This document shows, in pieces, positions 39,903 through 50,068 of a stretch of 64,000 bases of DNA. The notes under the pieces were generated by a model. The model searched no databases. It was given only the letters and a program-made list of their open reading frames with translations, and had not been told where the DNA came from. The position numbers were made by a program, and so were the translations under genes. Where the stretch lies: the NCBI RefSeq assembly GCF_905404315.1, contig NC_066269.1, positions 9,866,501-9,930,500 on the forward strand, in the 5' to 3' direction. This DNA comes from Leptidea sinapis (lineage: Eukaryota > Arthropoda > Insecta > Lepidoptera > Pieridae). Each line of letters starts with the position of its first letter. The first letter of the stretch is position 1.

Positions 39903-40245
39903 CTAGCTGACCCGACAGACGTTGTTCTGTATAAATAATAAATAAAATACTGCTTTTATTAATTTGTCAATAATATTTAATTACATCAAGAATTAGTTCG
40001 TGAAAAATGCTCCCTGTTGTTATGATGAAATTGTTTCACAGCGGAATTGTCAAACCGTGCATCAAAAAATTATATTATAGAAAATATGTCCATAAAAAAG
40101 AAATATTGGAAATAAAAATAAAGGTCCCAAATTGAAATAAAAACTATCCTATTTCTCAAGTTGGACTAATGCACTCCACGAAGGAATCCCCATTAAAATC
40201 CGTTCAGTAGCTTAGGAGTTCATTGGGATTTTTATATTATGTAAA
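39903..40245 (-). mobile_element. Non-autonomous Helitron (ACAGA-hairpin type)
   Basis: On the minus strand it ends ACAGAACAACGTCTGTCGGG then TCAGCTAG|T. The body matches 23097-23451 (TTTGACAATTCCGCTGTGAA; AGGATAGTTTTTATTTCAAT). The 5' terminus near 40245 is blurred. Confidence 0.75.
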
Positions 40246-40639
40246 TTAAATAAATAAAAAATAACAAATTTGCTGTCGATAATTATAAATAATGAAAGTA
40301 ATAAGAAAAAATCAATAATTAAAATTAAAGTTTGTTTTTTACCTCCTAAGAAAGTTAGAAAGATATAAAGATTCTAATTAGTTATTCATTTTAAACAATT
40401 TTTTCCATTTATTTTCTGAACGACGGGGGACACATCAAAGTAAATACAAAATTGTTGTTTTTATTTAATTCCGAGGATTTTTATGTTTATTCACCTTTTA
40501 AACCTGCTAGACTTCCACAAATAATTCAAGACCTAAATTAGCCAAATCGGTCCAGCCGTTCTCGAGTTTTAGCGAGACTAATGAACAGCAATTCATTTTT
40601 ATATATATAGATTTGATTTAGCGTTAGATATCTTTTCTT
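40246..40639. other. AT-rich; short dispersed-repeat end
   Basis: 40530-40612 (CAAATCGGTCCAGCCGTTCT, AGCGAGACTAATGAACAGCA, then TTTATATATATAGAT) is a common lepidopteran repeat end (from memory). The remainder is unassigned. Confidence 0.4.
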
Positions 40640-40946
40640 TTAGAATAATAAGGGACGAGACGAGTAGGACGTTCCGCTGATGCTAATTGATACGCCCTGC
40701 CCATTACAATGCAGTGCCGCTCAGGATTCTTGAAAAACTCAAAAATTCTGAGCGGCACTACAATTGAGCTCGTCACCTTGAGACATAAGATGTTCAGTCT
40801 CATTTGCCCAGTAATTTCACTAGCTACGGCGCCCTTCAGACCGAAACACAGTTATGCTTACACATTACTGCTTCACAGCAGAAATAGGCGCCGTTTTGGT
40901 ACCCATAATCTAGCCGGCATCATGTGCAAAGGAACCTTCCACTGTT
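40640..40946 (-). mobile_element. SINE-1 copy, full length
   Basis: Inverted: AATAATAAGGGACGAGACGA to GTGCAAAGGAACCTTCCACT. All internal landmarks are present. Confidence 0.9.
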
Positions 40947-41264
40947 AATCCAGTCACGTGTTTTAAAAAATAATTAATATATTTTAATTGCACGTTTTTG
41001 TAACAGATAATATTATGTAAGATAAGATAAAACACATATATTTAAGAAAAACGCTGCATTGCACGTAATTATTGACTCAAGCAACGGGTCGTGGATTTGA
41101 TAATACCAGAATCTGATGTGTGGTATATATTTTTTTTATGGAATAGGAGGACAGTTATATATATGGTCTAAGTTAAAAGCGTTTATATTATCAAACATTT
41201 AATAAAGAGTAATGAAGAATAAACTGTATAAATTTAAATTATAGTATATTGGATGCAACAAGCT
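40947..41264. other. No feature seen
   Basis: AT-rich. TTTTTTTATGGAATAGGAGG at 41131 is a scrap of the inverted LINE-A extreme 3' end. Confidence 0.4.
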
Positions 41265-41553
41265 TTTCGAGACGAGCAGGACGTTCAGCTGATGGTAATT
41301 GATGCGCCCTGCCCATTACAATGCAGTGCCGCTCAGGACTCTTGAAAAAACCCCAAAATTCTGAGCGCCACAACAACTGTGCTCGTCACTTTGAGACATA
41401 AGATGTTAAGTCTCATTTGCCCAATAATTTCGCTAGCTACGGCGCCCTTCAGACCGAAACACAGTAATGCTTATACATTACTGCTTCACGCAAAAAGGCG
41501 CCTTTCTGGTACCCATAATCTAGCCGGCATCCTGTGCAAAGTCTCCCACTGGC
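41265..41553 (-). mobile_element. SINE-1 copy
   Basis: Inverted: CGAGACGAGCAGGACGTTCA to TGTGCAAAGTCTCCCACTGG, with small deletions near CTTCACGCAAAAAGGCGCC. Confidence 0.88.
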
Positions 41554-41574
41554 ATAGATGCTATTGCTTTTTAA

Positions 41575-41757
41575 GGAATAGGAGTACGGGTCACCTGGTG
41601 TTAAGTGATCACCGCAATTCTTTTGCAACACTAGAGGAATTACAGGAGCGTTGCCGGCCTTTAAGGAGGGTGTACGCGCTTTTTTTGAAGATACCCATGT
41701 CGTATCGTCCCGGAAACACCGCACAAGGAATCTTATTCCACAGCTTTGTAGTACTAG
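41575..41757 (-). mobile_element. LINE-A 3' fragment
   Basis: GGAATAGGAGTACGGGTCAC, CAACACTAGAGGAATTACAG, GGGTGTACGCGCTTTTTTTG and TTCCACAGCTTTGTAGTACT in the inverted order of the long copy. Confidence 0.85.
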
Positions 41758-41914
41758 AATTAATTGTTTGTGTCAGAATGCTTCGTGAACATGAGGATCG
41801 TGATAAGTATCAGTTTTTTCGTAATTTTTCAACGCTTAGTTCCTACGCCTTATACCACAAAACTCCTCTTCTTTCCGGTATCCCTCACTAACTGTTTTAG
41901 TGAGCATGACGATT

Positions 41915-42800
41915 GAACCTTTCGGAAGCTGGAGCCGGTGCTGTTTGACCTGATGCCTGCTGCCGAGTTCCACCTTCACACGAAACGCCACAAATTAGAA
42001 TATGTGACGGATTAGGATGTGTGACGTTTTTCCACAGTGCGATTTTCAAGGAACTTTCTTCCAAACACCACAAAGCTGTGGAATGAGCTTCCTAGTGTGG
42101 TGTCCGGGATGATACAACATGGGTACCTCAAAAAATAAAAAAAGCGGCCAAGTGCGAGTCGGACTCGCCCATGTAGAGTTCTGTAGCAGCAAGTGACATA
42201 ATATAAAAAGGAAAATGATATTAAATTAATTAAATGGCAAAAAAATCTTTGCTGAAAATCATACAGTGCCAATAAGCTATCATCATTTATACGTAATAAA
42301 AAAAAACTACTTACTAGATCTCGATCCAACCAATTTTCGGTGGAATTCGCATGGTAATGTACACTATATATTTTTTTTAGATTTATCATTCTCTTATTTT
42401 AGAAGTAACAGGGGGTATACATTTTTCCACTTTGGAAGTGTCTCTCGCGCAAACTATTCAGGTTAGAAAAAATGATATTAGAAACCTCAATATGATTTTA
42501 ATATAATAATATCTATTCAATAAGTCCTATTCATAGACGTAAAATTTTTGAGTTTCGGTTTCAAGTATGTTGAATTCAATTCAATCAACGCCCAAAATGT
42601 TAACAGTATTCTTCTTATAGTTCTGGAAAAAAGCTGTGACAAACAGGGACAGACAGACATAAATGACGAATCTATAAGGGTTCCTTTTTTGCCTTTACGG
42701 AATTAGCTACGGAACCCTTAAAAGCGCGTACACCTTCCTTAAAGGCCGGCAACTGTACTCACCTAACACAAGGTGACCAATACGCTCGTTCGTCCGCCTT
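41915..42800 (+). mobile_element. LINE-A 3' fragment split by another repeat
   Basis: Sense pieces at 41915-42130 (CTGCTGCCGAGTTCCACCTT; AGGAACTTTCTTCCAAACAC; CACAAAGCTGTGGAATGAGC) and 42720-42800 (AAAGCGCGTACACCTTCCTT; AAAGGCCGGCAACTG) join in order when 42131-42719 is removed. Confidence 0.8.
42131..42719 (+). mobile_element. ~590-bp dispersed repeat inserted in LINE-A
   Basis: Begins AAAGCGGCCAAGTGCGAGTC then GGACTCGCCCATG and ends ACAGACATAAATGACGAATC ... GGAATTAGCTACGGAACCCT. I recall this pair of ends as a very common lepidopteran repeat, but not its class. The interior is AT-rich and non-coding. A-rich sequence at both joints may be the target duplication. Confidence 0.65.
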
Positions 42801-43024
42801 TTCTGTATAAAAAGACGGAACCCACAATATAATACTCCGGCACACTCTTAAATACAAAGGTATCATAATCTCGTTACTCGTGTAACGTTTTTCGCTTTCC
42901 CCCTTATCGCTTTCTTTATGAAAGTGCACATAATCTGCGATCTGTGATTATCGTAATCTGAACACTGCTATCTCACGTAGTATCATTGTTTTTATATAAA
43001 ACCTAGCCAGATATGAATAATGAA
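42801..43024. other. No feature seen
   Basis: Non-coding, unassigned. Confidence 0.35.
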
Positions 43025-43455
43025 TGAAAACACTTTATTGCACTAAAAATGTTAAGATTTGTACATTAAAGTTTTGGTTGGTAACACAATTAGACTATTT
43101 TGTCGCTATCGGATGTGTGGCGGTCCACCATAGTGCGGTTTTCAAGGAGCTTTCTTCCTCGTACTACAAAGCTGTGGAATGAGCTTCTTTGTGCGGAGTT
43201 TCCGGGACGATACGACATGGGTACCTTCAAAAAAAGCGCGTACCTTCCTTAAAGGCCGGCAACGCTCTTGTGATTCCTCTGGTGTTGCAACAGAATGTGG
43301 GCTGCGGTGATAACTTAACACCCGTACGCTCGTTTGTCCTCCTATTCCATTACAAAAAAAAAAAAAATAGCGATCTCTTGCAGGTAACCTTAAGATGTAT
43401 TTTATATATAACTTGACATAAGGCAATAAATTTGCATATTATAGGATATATATGT
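43025..43455 (-). mobile_element. LINE tail (22787 family) interrupted by LINE-A
   Basis: AATGAATGAAAACACTTTAT then TGCACTAAAAATG at the left and AGCGATCTCTTGCAGGTAAC, ACATAAGGCAATAAAT at the right match 22787-22985. LINE-A lies between. Confidence 0.65.
43109..43362 (+). mobile_element. LINE-A 3' end inserted in another LINE tail
   Basis: From GGATGTGTGGCGGTCCACCA to TTGTCCTCCTATTCCATTAC then an A13 run. CGCTATC at the left and AGCGATC at the right may mark the insertion site, but not a clean target duplication. Confidence 0.85.
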
Positions 43456-43474
43456 ACACATCGGTATATATATA

Positions 43475-43520
43475 AATATCTTAAATCATTTATACGTCTA
43501 CATAGAATGTGACAGCTATT
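43475..43520. mobile_element. End fragment of the 235-bp MITE family
   Basis: AAATCATTTATACGTCTACA then TAGAATGTGACAGCT only. Confidence 0.5.
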
Positions 43521-43624
43521 TTCACAGCTAGAAAAAAAAAGGAACCTAATTGCAAAATTTTGAAAACGCTCTAGTTTGTTCAGTTGCTCGTAAGTAAGAT
43601 TGAGATAGCTTTATTTTATGGAAA

Positions 43625-44070
43625 AAGAGGACAAACGAGTGTATGGGTCAACTGATGGTAAGTGATCATCGCCGCCCACATTCTCTTGCAACACCAGAGG
43701 AATCACAGGAGCGTTGCCGGCCTTTAAGGACACCTTCCTTACTTGCGCTACGCAACTATCATCTACCTACTAACTATCTAAAACTACCTTGCTTACGCGC
43801 TGTTTTTTGAAGGTACACATGTCGTATTGTCCCGGAAACACCGCACAAGGAAGCTCATTCCACAGCTTTGTAGTACGTGGAAGAAAGCTACTCTAAAACT
43901 AGACTGTAGAGGACTGCCCCGCCGCCAGTGGGGATGATATCCTAACTTGTGGCGTGGCGAAGGTGGAATTCGGCGGCAGCAATCAGGTGAAACAACTCTT
44001 CGGTACACTCCCCGTGATAAATGTGGTAGAAGACACACAATGAAGCGATGTCTCTTTGCAACACCATGCT
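43625..44070 (-). mobile_element. LINE-A 3' fragment with short internal insertion
   Basis: Inverted LINE-A end to the RT tip (GAAGACACACAATGAAGCGA at the far end, as at 6030-6050). Between AAGGACACCTTCCTTAC and TTACGCGCTGTTTTTTG, about 60 bp (ACTATCATCTACCTACTAAC...) interrupt it. Confidence 0.82.
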
Positions 44071-44409
44071 AGCTAGTATCTGAATAATCAAGATAAGATA
44101 ATAGAAAACATTGAGCCAGAAAAATTTTGGTGGGAACAGGTGAAAAATTGCGAACTAGGTAAAAAAAATTAAGCATTTTATGTAATATTTTAGTTCAGCC
44201 GTTAGTAAAATAAGTTTTTTCCATTTTAATTATATTTCACTTTACTTAATAGATACTAATTACATTGTATTTGTTATATGTGGTTGTTGCCTGGAACTTG
44301 TAAGGGCTAAAATAACAAATAACATTTAGATTTAAATTTCTCGACAATTAATTAATTAATGATAATTACCAATATAGAACGTCATTTCTCATTACAAATA
44401 AATATAAAC
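44071..44409. other. No feature seen
   Basis: AT-rich, non-coding. Confidence 0.4.
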
Positions 44410-44620
44410 CCTTGAAATGATTGCGAAACTGAAGTGGCAGTGGGCAGGGCACATAGTTTGTCGTTGGGGCAGTAAAGTCCTCGAATACCGAGCAACTACC
44501 GGAGGACGCAGTGTTAGTAGGTCCTCTATAAGATGGATGGACGATCTGGTCAAGATCGCCGCAAAACGTTGGATGAGGGCAGCGTAGGATCGATCGTACT
44601 GGAGAACTTCAGGTCACAGA
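44410..44620 (+). pseudogene. RTE-like LINE 3' end
   Basis: Plus strand: AKLKWQWAGHIVCRWGSKVL, then SVSRSSIRWMDDLVKIAAKR and WMRAA. AKLKWQWAGH and RW.DDLVKIA are the RTE C-terminal landmarks. The tail stops before the ATG repeat. Confidence 0.78.
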
Positions 44621-44699
44621 CGCGTCTTGTGAACACAGTTAGCAGCTAAGGCTGCATCATATTAGCTGTTATAGTTAATTTAAAATTAACATCTAACGC

Positions 44700-45345
44700 T
44701 GACTTTAACAAAGACTGCGGAATGTGTTGCACCGTCGTTTTCCTTGGCATTGTTAAAGTTAAAAATTGAAATATCAAATCAATATTTATTTGAAACTTTC
44801 ATCAGGTCGATATTTGGCTATTTAATATTAACAATAGCTATAACCGGCGATCATTGGACGGTTACGGTTAACAGTTAAAGTTATGACGTCATGTAAAAAT
44901 TGTCAAATGGCGCAACACATTTTTTGCTTAACCCTAGAAAGATAACCTTATTTTTAAGTACATTAAGGATAAACCTACGCTTTGTAGGTGCATGATAATA
45001 CAATTTTGTATTTTTTTTTTAACTAAATAGCTACCTATTGCATTTATTTACTTGATTATGATAATGTGTGGTTAATGAAGTAATAATAAAAATAGTGTTT
45101 AGAGCGCATCACCTGGTTATAACTATTAAAAATATGGTGCTTACCGTGTAGAAATGGCTATCTCCAGACGCTGTGTACCCGCAACTGAGCTAACAAAAGA
45201 GGACATCGAGATACGCGTGCATATTAGAAAAATACAGTCATGCCAACGTGGGGGCCTATGAGGCGTAAGTTATCTTTCTAGGGTTAAACGGTACTTTAAC
45301 ATGTTTGTTATTGCTAAAGTTAGTTAGTGCAACCCACCCTAATGT
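44700..45345. mobile_element. Possible older MITE holding the piggyBac MITE
   Basis: AATGTGTTGCACCGTCG ... GGCATTGTTAAAGTT at the left and, inverted, GGGTGGGTTGCACTAACTAA then CTTTAGCAATAACA at the right look like diverged inverted ends around the 44932-45283 element. Confidence 0.4.
44932..45283. mobile_element. piggyBac-type MITE, complete (352 bp)
   Basis: 13-bp perfect inverted ends CCCTAGAAAGATA (44932-44944) and TATCTTTCTAGGG (45271-45283), flanked on both sides by TTAA (44928-44931, 45284-45287). These ends and the TTAA duplication are the hallmark of piggyBac elements (established). The interior has no transposase; an ATG-led frame MAISRRCVPATELTKEDIEI lasts only about 35 codons. Confidence 0.93.
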
Positions 45346-45734
45346 TTTGTAATTTTGTAATTTTGAGAAAATAGATTAGTCATTGAAAATAACTCATTGT
45401 CTATACTTAATCTATCAATGTCGGTTATGTTATCATGTGACCTTGACTATCGGCAAGCTTAGCTTAAGATAAAGATAAATCGATCGTAAGGTTTGTTTTT
45501 ACGAAGGAAAAATCCCGCGCGTGCAACTTATTTACATTTTATAGAATTGTGATTATTAATTGACGCAATGAGTAATGTTTATTGAGAAATCTCGTGCACA
45601 TTTGGTTCCTCAATGCTTTATGGCTACATGCCTGCGTGAACGTAAGTTTAGCGTACAAACTAAACTAAAATCATCTCCGATCGGCTTGATTAAGGGCTGC
45701 CAATCGTACTCTTATATATTATACTTACTCTATT
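45346..45734. other. No feature seen
   Basis: Non-coding. A 67-codon frame at 45575-45778 ends inside the SINE-2 head and is not supported. Confidence 0.4.
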
Positions 45735-45990
45735 TCGACGACCCATATAGCCGAATGGTTAATGACCCTGACTACTAAGCAAGAGGTCCAGGGTTCTAAT
45801 CCCGGTAGGTGCAATCATTTATATGATGCATATAGATGTTTGTTTCCGATTCATGGATGTTTACTTGTATTTATGTAATTATGTTTGAGTAAATATATTG
45901 TATTAAAATATCGTTGTCTTGTCCCCATAGTACAGGATATACCTAGTCAAGATAATTCGTGTAAAAGTGTATCAATATTATTATTATTTT
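45735..45990 (+). mobile_element. SINE-2 copy, most complete
   Basis: The tRNA-like head has TATAGCCGAATGGTTAATGA (A-box region) and CCAGGGTTCTAATCCCGGTA (B-box region), followed by a body with GATGTTTGTTTCCGATTCAT and a tail GTGTATCAATATTATTATTA. The anticodon stem is not formed, so it is a SINE, not a tRNA gene. Confidence 0.8.
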
Positions 45991-46304
45991 TTAGATATAG
46001 TTACTCTGTAATCTATGACATTAATAGTATGCTCTGAAATACATACTAATATAAAAAATATTAACTACTAATAAAAGCAAATTAATATAAAAAAACTTTC
46101 TATTAAAAAACTAAATATATTGTTTAGTACACATATAGATATTAATCTCAGATATATGTGAACGCAGCCACAATGATTTCGAAAATTTAAATCAATGTGT
46201 CAAGTTATTGGAGGAAAAATTATTTAAACATATATTTTTTAAAAACTAATAAATAACTCTTTTTTATTTATTGTGTTATCTTAATCTAGTATTTTCTTTA
46301 ATTA
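45991..46304. other. No feature seen
   Basis: AT-rich, non-coding. Confidence 0.4.
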
Positions 46305-46520
46305 ACGCGTGTGAGTCACACTTAAATAAAAAAAAAATTAAGGATTAAAACACATGTAAAATTTTCCATCTGCAGTCCCCCTAAAAACAGGATCTGGAAG
46401 GCTCTTGAAACGTCGGGTCGGGTTAACTAGAATAATAATAAAAATGTACTTTTACGCAAAGATCTAATGTAAAAAAAAATGTTACAAGTACACGCGTTTG
46501 AATCCTTTTAAAAAGTGGTC
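46305..46520. repeat. AACGCGTGTG fold-back family, longest copy
   Basis: TTAACGCGTGTGAGTCACAC then AAGGATTAAAACACATGTAA at the left; TACAAGTACACGCGTTTGAA then TCCTTTTAAAAAGTGG inverted at the right. The centre has CAGGATCTGGAAGGCTCTTG then AAACGTCGGGTCGGG. Confidence 0.6.
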
Positions 46521-46711
46521 TCTATATAATGCTCTCTCTGAAATCGGTAATACTCTACTTTTTCCAAAACAGGTGACAACCCTAGATTGATTCTTTGGTG
46601 TTCCCTGTGTAGTCAATTTCATCTAAACCAAAAGAGCTGATTCAGATGAACGCTGTACACAGATACACAAATATAAATGTACAAGAATTGCTTTTTTTAA
46701 TGTATATGATA

Positions 46712-46975
46712 AATTCAAATATTTTTATTTAAATATTTAAAGATTTTAAATCACTTTTTGAACGACAAAAACTACCACCAATTCAATATATTGTGCCTCA
46801 TTCCTGAGAAGAACGGGTGCAAAAAACTGAGCAGGCTTCCTTTTTTTAAATAAAATATCTTATATTTTTAAATATTTTTTTTAACAATTCTTTTGAATTT
46901 CGTAACACATTTTCTGTTCGAAACCTTTTTCTGCGATCATGTTGTACATATATATTATTATAACGCCCAACAAAA
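46712..46975 (-). mobile_element. LINE-B tail, inverted
   Basis: AAATTCAAATATTTTTATTT, TCATTCCTGAGAAGAACGGG and CAATTCTTTTGAATTTCGTA match the inverse of 20940-21245. Confidence 0.75.
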
Positions 46976-46979
46976 TATT

Positions 46980-47215
46980 ATTACTAGTGGGAGGCTCCTT
47001 TGCACAGGATGCCGGCTAGATTATGGGTACCACAACGGCGCCTATTTCTGCCGTGGAGCAGTAATGCTAATAGGGGTGAAATCACTGGGCAAATGTAGTG
47101 CCGATCGGAATGTTAGATTTTGAAGTATCTTGAGTGGCACTACATTGTAATGGGCAGGGCGTATCAATTACCATCAGCTGAACGTCTTGCTCGTCTCCTC
47201 CCTTATTGTCATAAA
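46980..47215 (+). mobile_element. SINE-1 copy with internal deletions
   Basis: Both ends present (ACTAGTGGGAGGCTCCTTTG; GCTCGTCTCCTCCCTTATTG). About 70 bp around the GTGTAAGCATTACTG and GACTTAACATC blocks are lost. Confidence 0.85.
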
Positions 47216-47631
47216 AATATACATACAGATAACGATGTCAGCTTCATTGGCACCTTACCTGCCGACCGCGATCTTCTCTATACATATTAATTGTAATTAA
47301 TAAATTTTAATAGATTATTTAAGGTTTATTTTATTATGTATTTGTAGTGTTATTAATTATTAAGTCATGTGTCATAAAAAGTAATAAAGAATATATTATA
47401 AACAACATTTTAAAACGAATATTTTAATATTGCTCGTGTATCTCCGTAAAGGAAACGGAAATATTGTTATATAAAGGCAGTTCTGTGGTTTGATGAGTTA
47501 TCATAGAAAATGGTATTAAGTCTGTAGGGATTTCCCTATGATTAACTAATTAAAGCCTTTTATAGAATTATTAATTCGAACACTTCCTGATAGAATAATA
47601 AACGCGCCAGTCATGACAAATAATTATTTAA
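47216..47631. other. No feature seen
   Basis: AT-rich, non-coding. Confidence 0.4.
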
Positions 47632-47815
47632 CGACCGCTTTCAATAACGTATCTATCCTTAGTTTTAACTTACTAGAGGTAGACGAATCTATCCTTTTAC
47701 GCTTACTTACATTTTAATAACCTATCGACATAAAGCATTGGACTATAACTATATATTGGACATAATTATGGATAGATAAGATCTTGTCATTAAACGGTGA
47801 CAGCAATGTATTTTT
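47632..47815. mobile_element. Harbinger-like MITE, right end missing
   Basis: CGACCGCTTTCAATAACGTA at the left, then CTATCCTTTTACGCTTACTT and GGTGACAGCAATGTA as in 32327-32537, stopping before the second inverted end. Confidence 0.75.
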
Positions 47816-47913
47816 TTCTATTCCTAGAATACTATGCTATTTTCACGCACCAAAGGAAAATATCGTATTGTATCTGTCATTCAAATTGCGTTCAAAATTA
47901 ATCTTGATCTTAA

Positions 47914-48459
47914 TCTATACACATATAAATAAAATTGGAGTGTCTGTTTGTAAAATGAAACAACCGTTTTTTACTACATGTGTATGAATATATATACGGT
48001 GCATACACCAAATTAACATTTTTACAATTTTTGTCTGTCTGTCTGTCTGTTCCGGCTAATCTCCGAAATGGCTGGACCGATTTTGCCGCGACTTTGATTG
48101 GCAGGTAGCTGATGTAATAAGGAGTAATCTATACATATAAATAAAGTTGGAGTGTCTGTTTGTAATATTGAAATAACCGTTTTTTACTACATGTATATAA
48201 ATATATGTAAATATACACCAAATTAACATTTTTTTTACAATTTTTGTCTGTCTGTGTGTTTGTTCCGGCTAATCTCTGAAATGGCTGGACCGATTTTGAC
48301 GCGACTTTGATTGGCAGGTAGCTGATGTAATAAGGAGTAACTTAGGCTACGTTTATTTTGGACTAAATCTTTTATTTTAGAAAGATAAAGTAATGTTGCA
48401 ATGTCCAAGGCCTAACTCACCCATTTATATGGCACAACGACGTTTGCCGGGTCAGCTAG
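47914..48459 (+). mobile_element. Non-autonomous Helitron with duplicated head
   Basis: The first head 47914-48127 (TCTATACACATATAAATAAA to TGATGTAATAAGGAGTAA) is repeated directly at 48128-48345 (TCTATACATATAAATAAAGT ...), after which the element continues to hairpin GGCACAACGACGTTTGCC and GGGTCAGCTAG|T (48459). Both heads are preceded by A. GGCTGGACCGATTTTG is present in each head. Confidence 0.85.
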
Positions 48460-48535
48460 TTACAAATATTTCTTTAAAACGATAATGATATGATGTTAGG
48501 TATTAGACAGGTTATTGGAATAATTTATATTTTTT

Positions 48536-48684
48536 TATGAAATTTAATAGATCAACGCCGCCCACCTGAAATACCAGGGGCGTCATAGGAGCGTTGCCGG
48601 CCGTTTAGATTAGTGTTCGCGCTTTTTTTGTAGGTACCCATGTTGGATCGTAATGGAAACACCGCTCAAGGAAGCTCATTCCAT
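48536..48684 (-). mobile_element. LINE-A 3' fragment
   Basis: GGAGCGTTGCCGGCCGTTTA, CGCGCTTTTTTTGTAGGTAC and CGCTCAAGGAAGCTCATTCC. A 235-bp-family MITE starts immediately after it. Confidence 0.8.
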
Positions 48685-48687
48685 CCA

Positions 48688-48926
48688 GATAACTTTGATC
48701 GTTTATACGTCTAGGTAGACTGTGTGACAGCTGTGAAAACGTCGAATAAAATTGAGGTTTACTTTTAACCTCTATTTTGAGCAATGCACGCACACTAATA
48801 CAAAGTGACATACAAATCGCGAGTGTAAGACGTAGCTTGTCACGCACACTAAAGTAATAAACCTGGCCTGTTTTCATCGGTTGTCTAGCAGCAAGGGGCT
48901 CTATGTAGACGTATAAATTATCTAAG
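48688..48926. mobile_element. MITE of the 235-bp family, best copy
   Basis: Left CGTTTATACGTCTAGGTAGA and right, inverted, TTAGATAATTTATACGTCTA then CATAGAGCC. The interior is well conserved with 58258-58480. Confidence 0.85.
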
Positions 48927-48954
48927 CCAAACAACTTTAAACCTTTTTTTTACT

Positions 48955-49072
48955 TTTTTTTTGTTGAAAATAAGGGTCGAGTCGAGCAGGACGTTCAGTT
49001 GATGGTAATTGATACGCCCTGCCCATTACAACGCAGTGACGCTCAGGATTCTTGAAAATTACAAATGGTTTA
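48955..49072 (-). mobile_element. SINE-1 3' piece
   Basis: Inverted: GAAAATAAGGGTCGAGTCGA to CAGGATTCTTGAAAA; the other two-thirds are missing. Confidence 0.8.
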
Positions 49073-49599
49073 TTATTTAAAACAAGGTCACTTGAAAAGT
49101 GAAAAAATTTGTAATGCGTGATCCGTTCTGTTCCGTTAGACATCCGAAGTAGTTTAAAAGTAAAGTTTACTATTTCTATCTAACTTTGTATATTGAAATC
49201 GGCCGTTAACCTCGTCCGTTACAATTTTCTGCTTTTGGCACCAACCGTGGTCAAAACTTTAACTCACTAAAAATAGAATTATAATTAAAACAGAACTTAT
49301 AAATGGGCGAGTTTCTACCAACGATACGGTAAATAAAACAATCTTCCGGTTCATGTACCGGCAGCTGTCGCGTGGAACATGTATCTGTTGTTCTGAATGT
49401 TTTCTAAGTTTTAATATAATAGTACAATAATTAATTTCAGGCATACCACCCTTATAAATTAAAAACAGACCAGTACAGTATTTGACAAAAATCTATAATT
49501 TGCTAGTGACAATATTCACTTAAATCTATGTTAGTTCCTACCGCTAATCCTTAAATCTACCTTTTAAAACTACTTGCACCTAATGCTAATATGAGCCTC
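49073..49599. other. No feature seen
   Basis: Mixed, non-coding. Confidence 0.4.
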
Positions 49600-49890
49600 G
49601 TTCCAAATTCTCCTGAGAGAACTGTCTAGTTGAAATGCCAATATGCTGAGAGGGACATTAGTACTACTGGCAAGCCTAGTCATCATGGATGCAGTGCATA
49701 ATCGCATAGAAATAGTCCACGCGGACATCCGCATACATTGCTGACGCGCTGCAGCGCCACGGCTTCCCCAACACTGTTCTCAGCACATTGTTGTACTGAA
49801 CACGTAGGACGCTGAAACTTCTCTGCATGTAGTTAGTACACAGACTACACGTATAAAAAGACTGGCAGTATGCATTGCATATGCTTAACC
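49600..49890 (-). pseudogene. LINE RT C-terminal fragment
   Basis: The minus strand reads NAYCQSFYTCSLCTNYMQRS, then RVQYNNVLRTVLGKPWRCSA, then SAMYADVRVDYFYAIM before a stop. A.C..FY.C.LW....S...LRV.YNN..R..LG.P..CSAS.MFA is the post-catalytic region of a LINE RT family common in Lepidoptera (from memory). It is unrelated to LINE-A and LINE-B. Confidence 0.7.
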
Positions 49891-50068
49891 AGGTATGCAT
49901 ACGGACTTGTTTATAATTCTTTAAATAAGATTTCGTTACTTAGGTACTGCTTTATTAAAACAATACACTTCATTATGACTTCAAATCACTTTTCTGTTTC
50001 CTCATTTAGTTTTCCTTTTACCCAGTTCTTGTACATTTACCATACCTCCAGCCTAGCGAAACACTCTA

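Noticed and set aside
45738..45815. Functional tRNA gene
   Set aside because: The anticodon arm does not form, and the 3' sequence is a repeat body seen at three other places.
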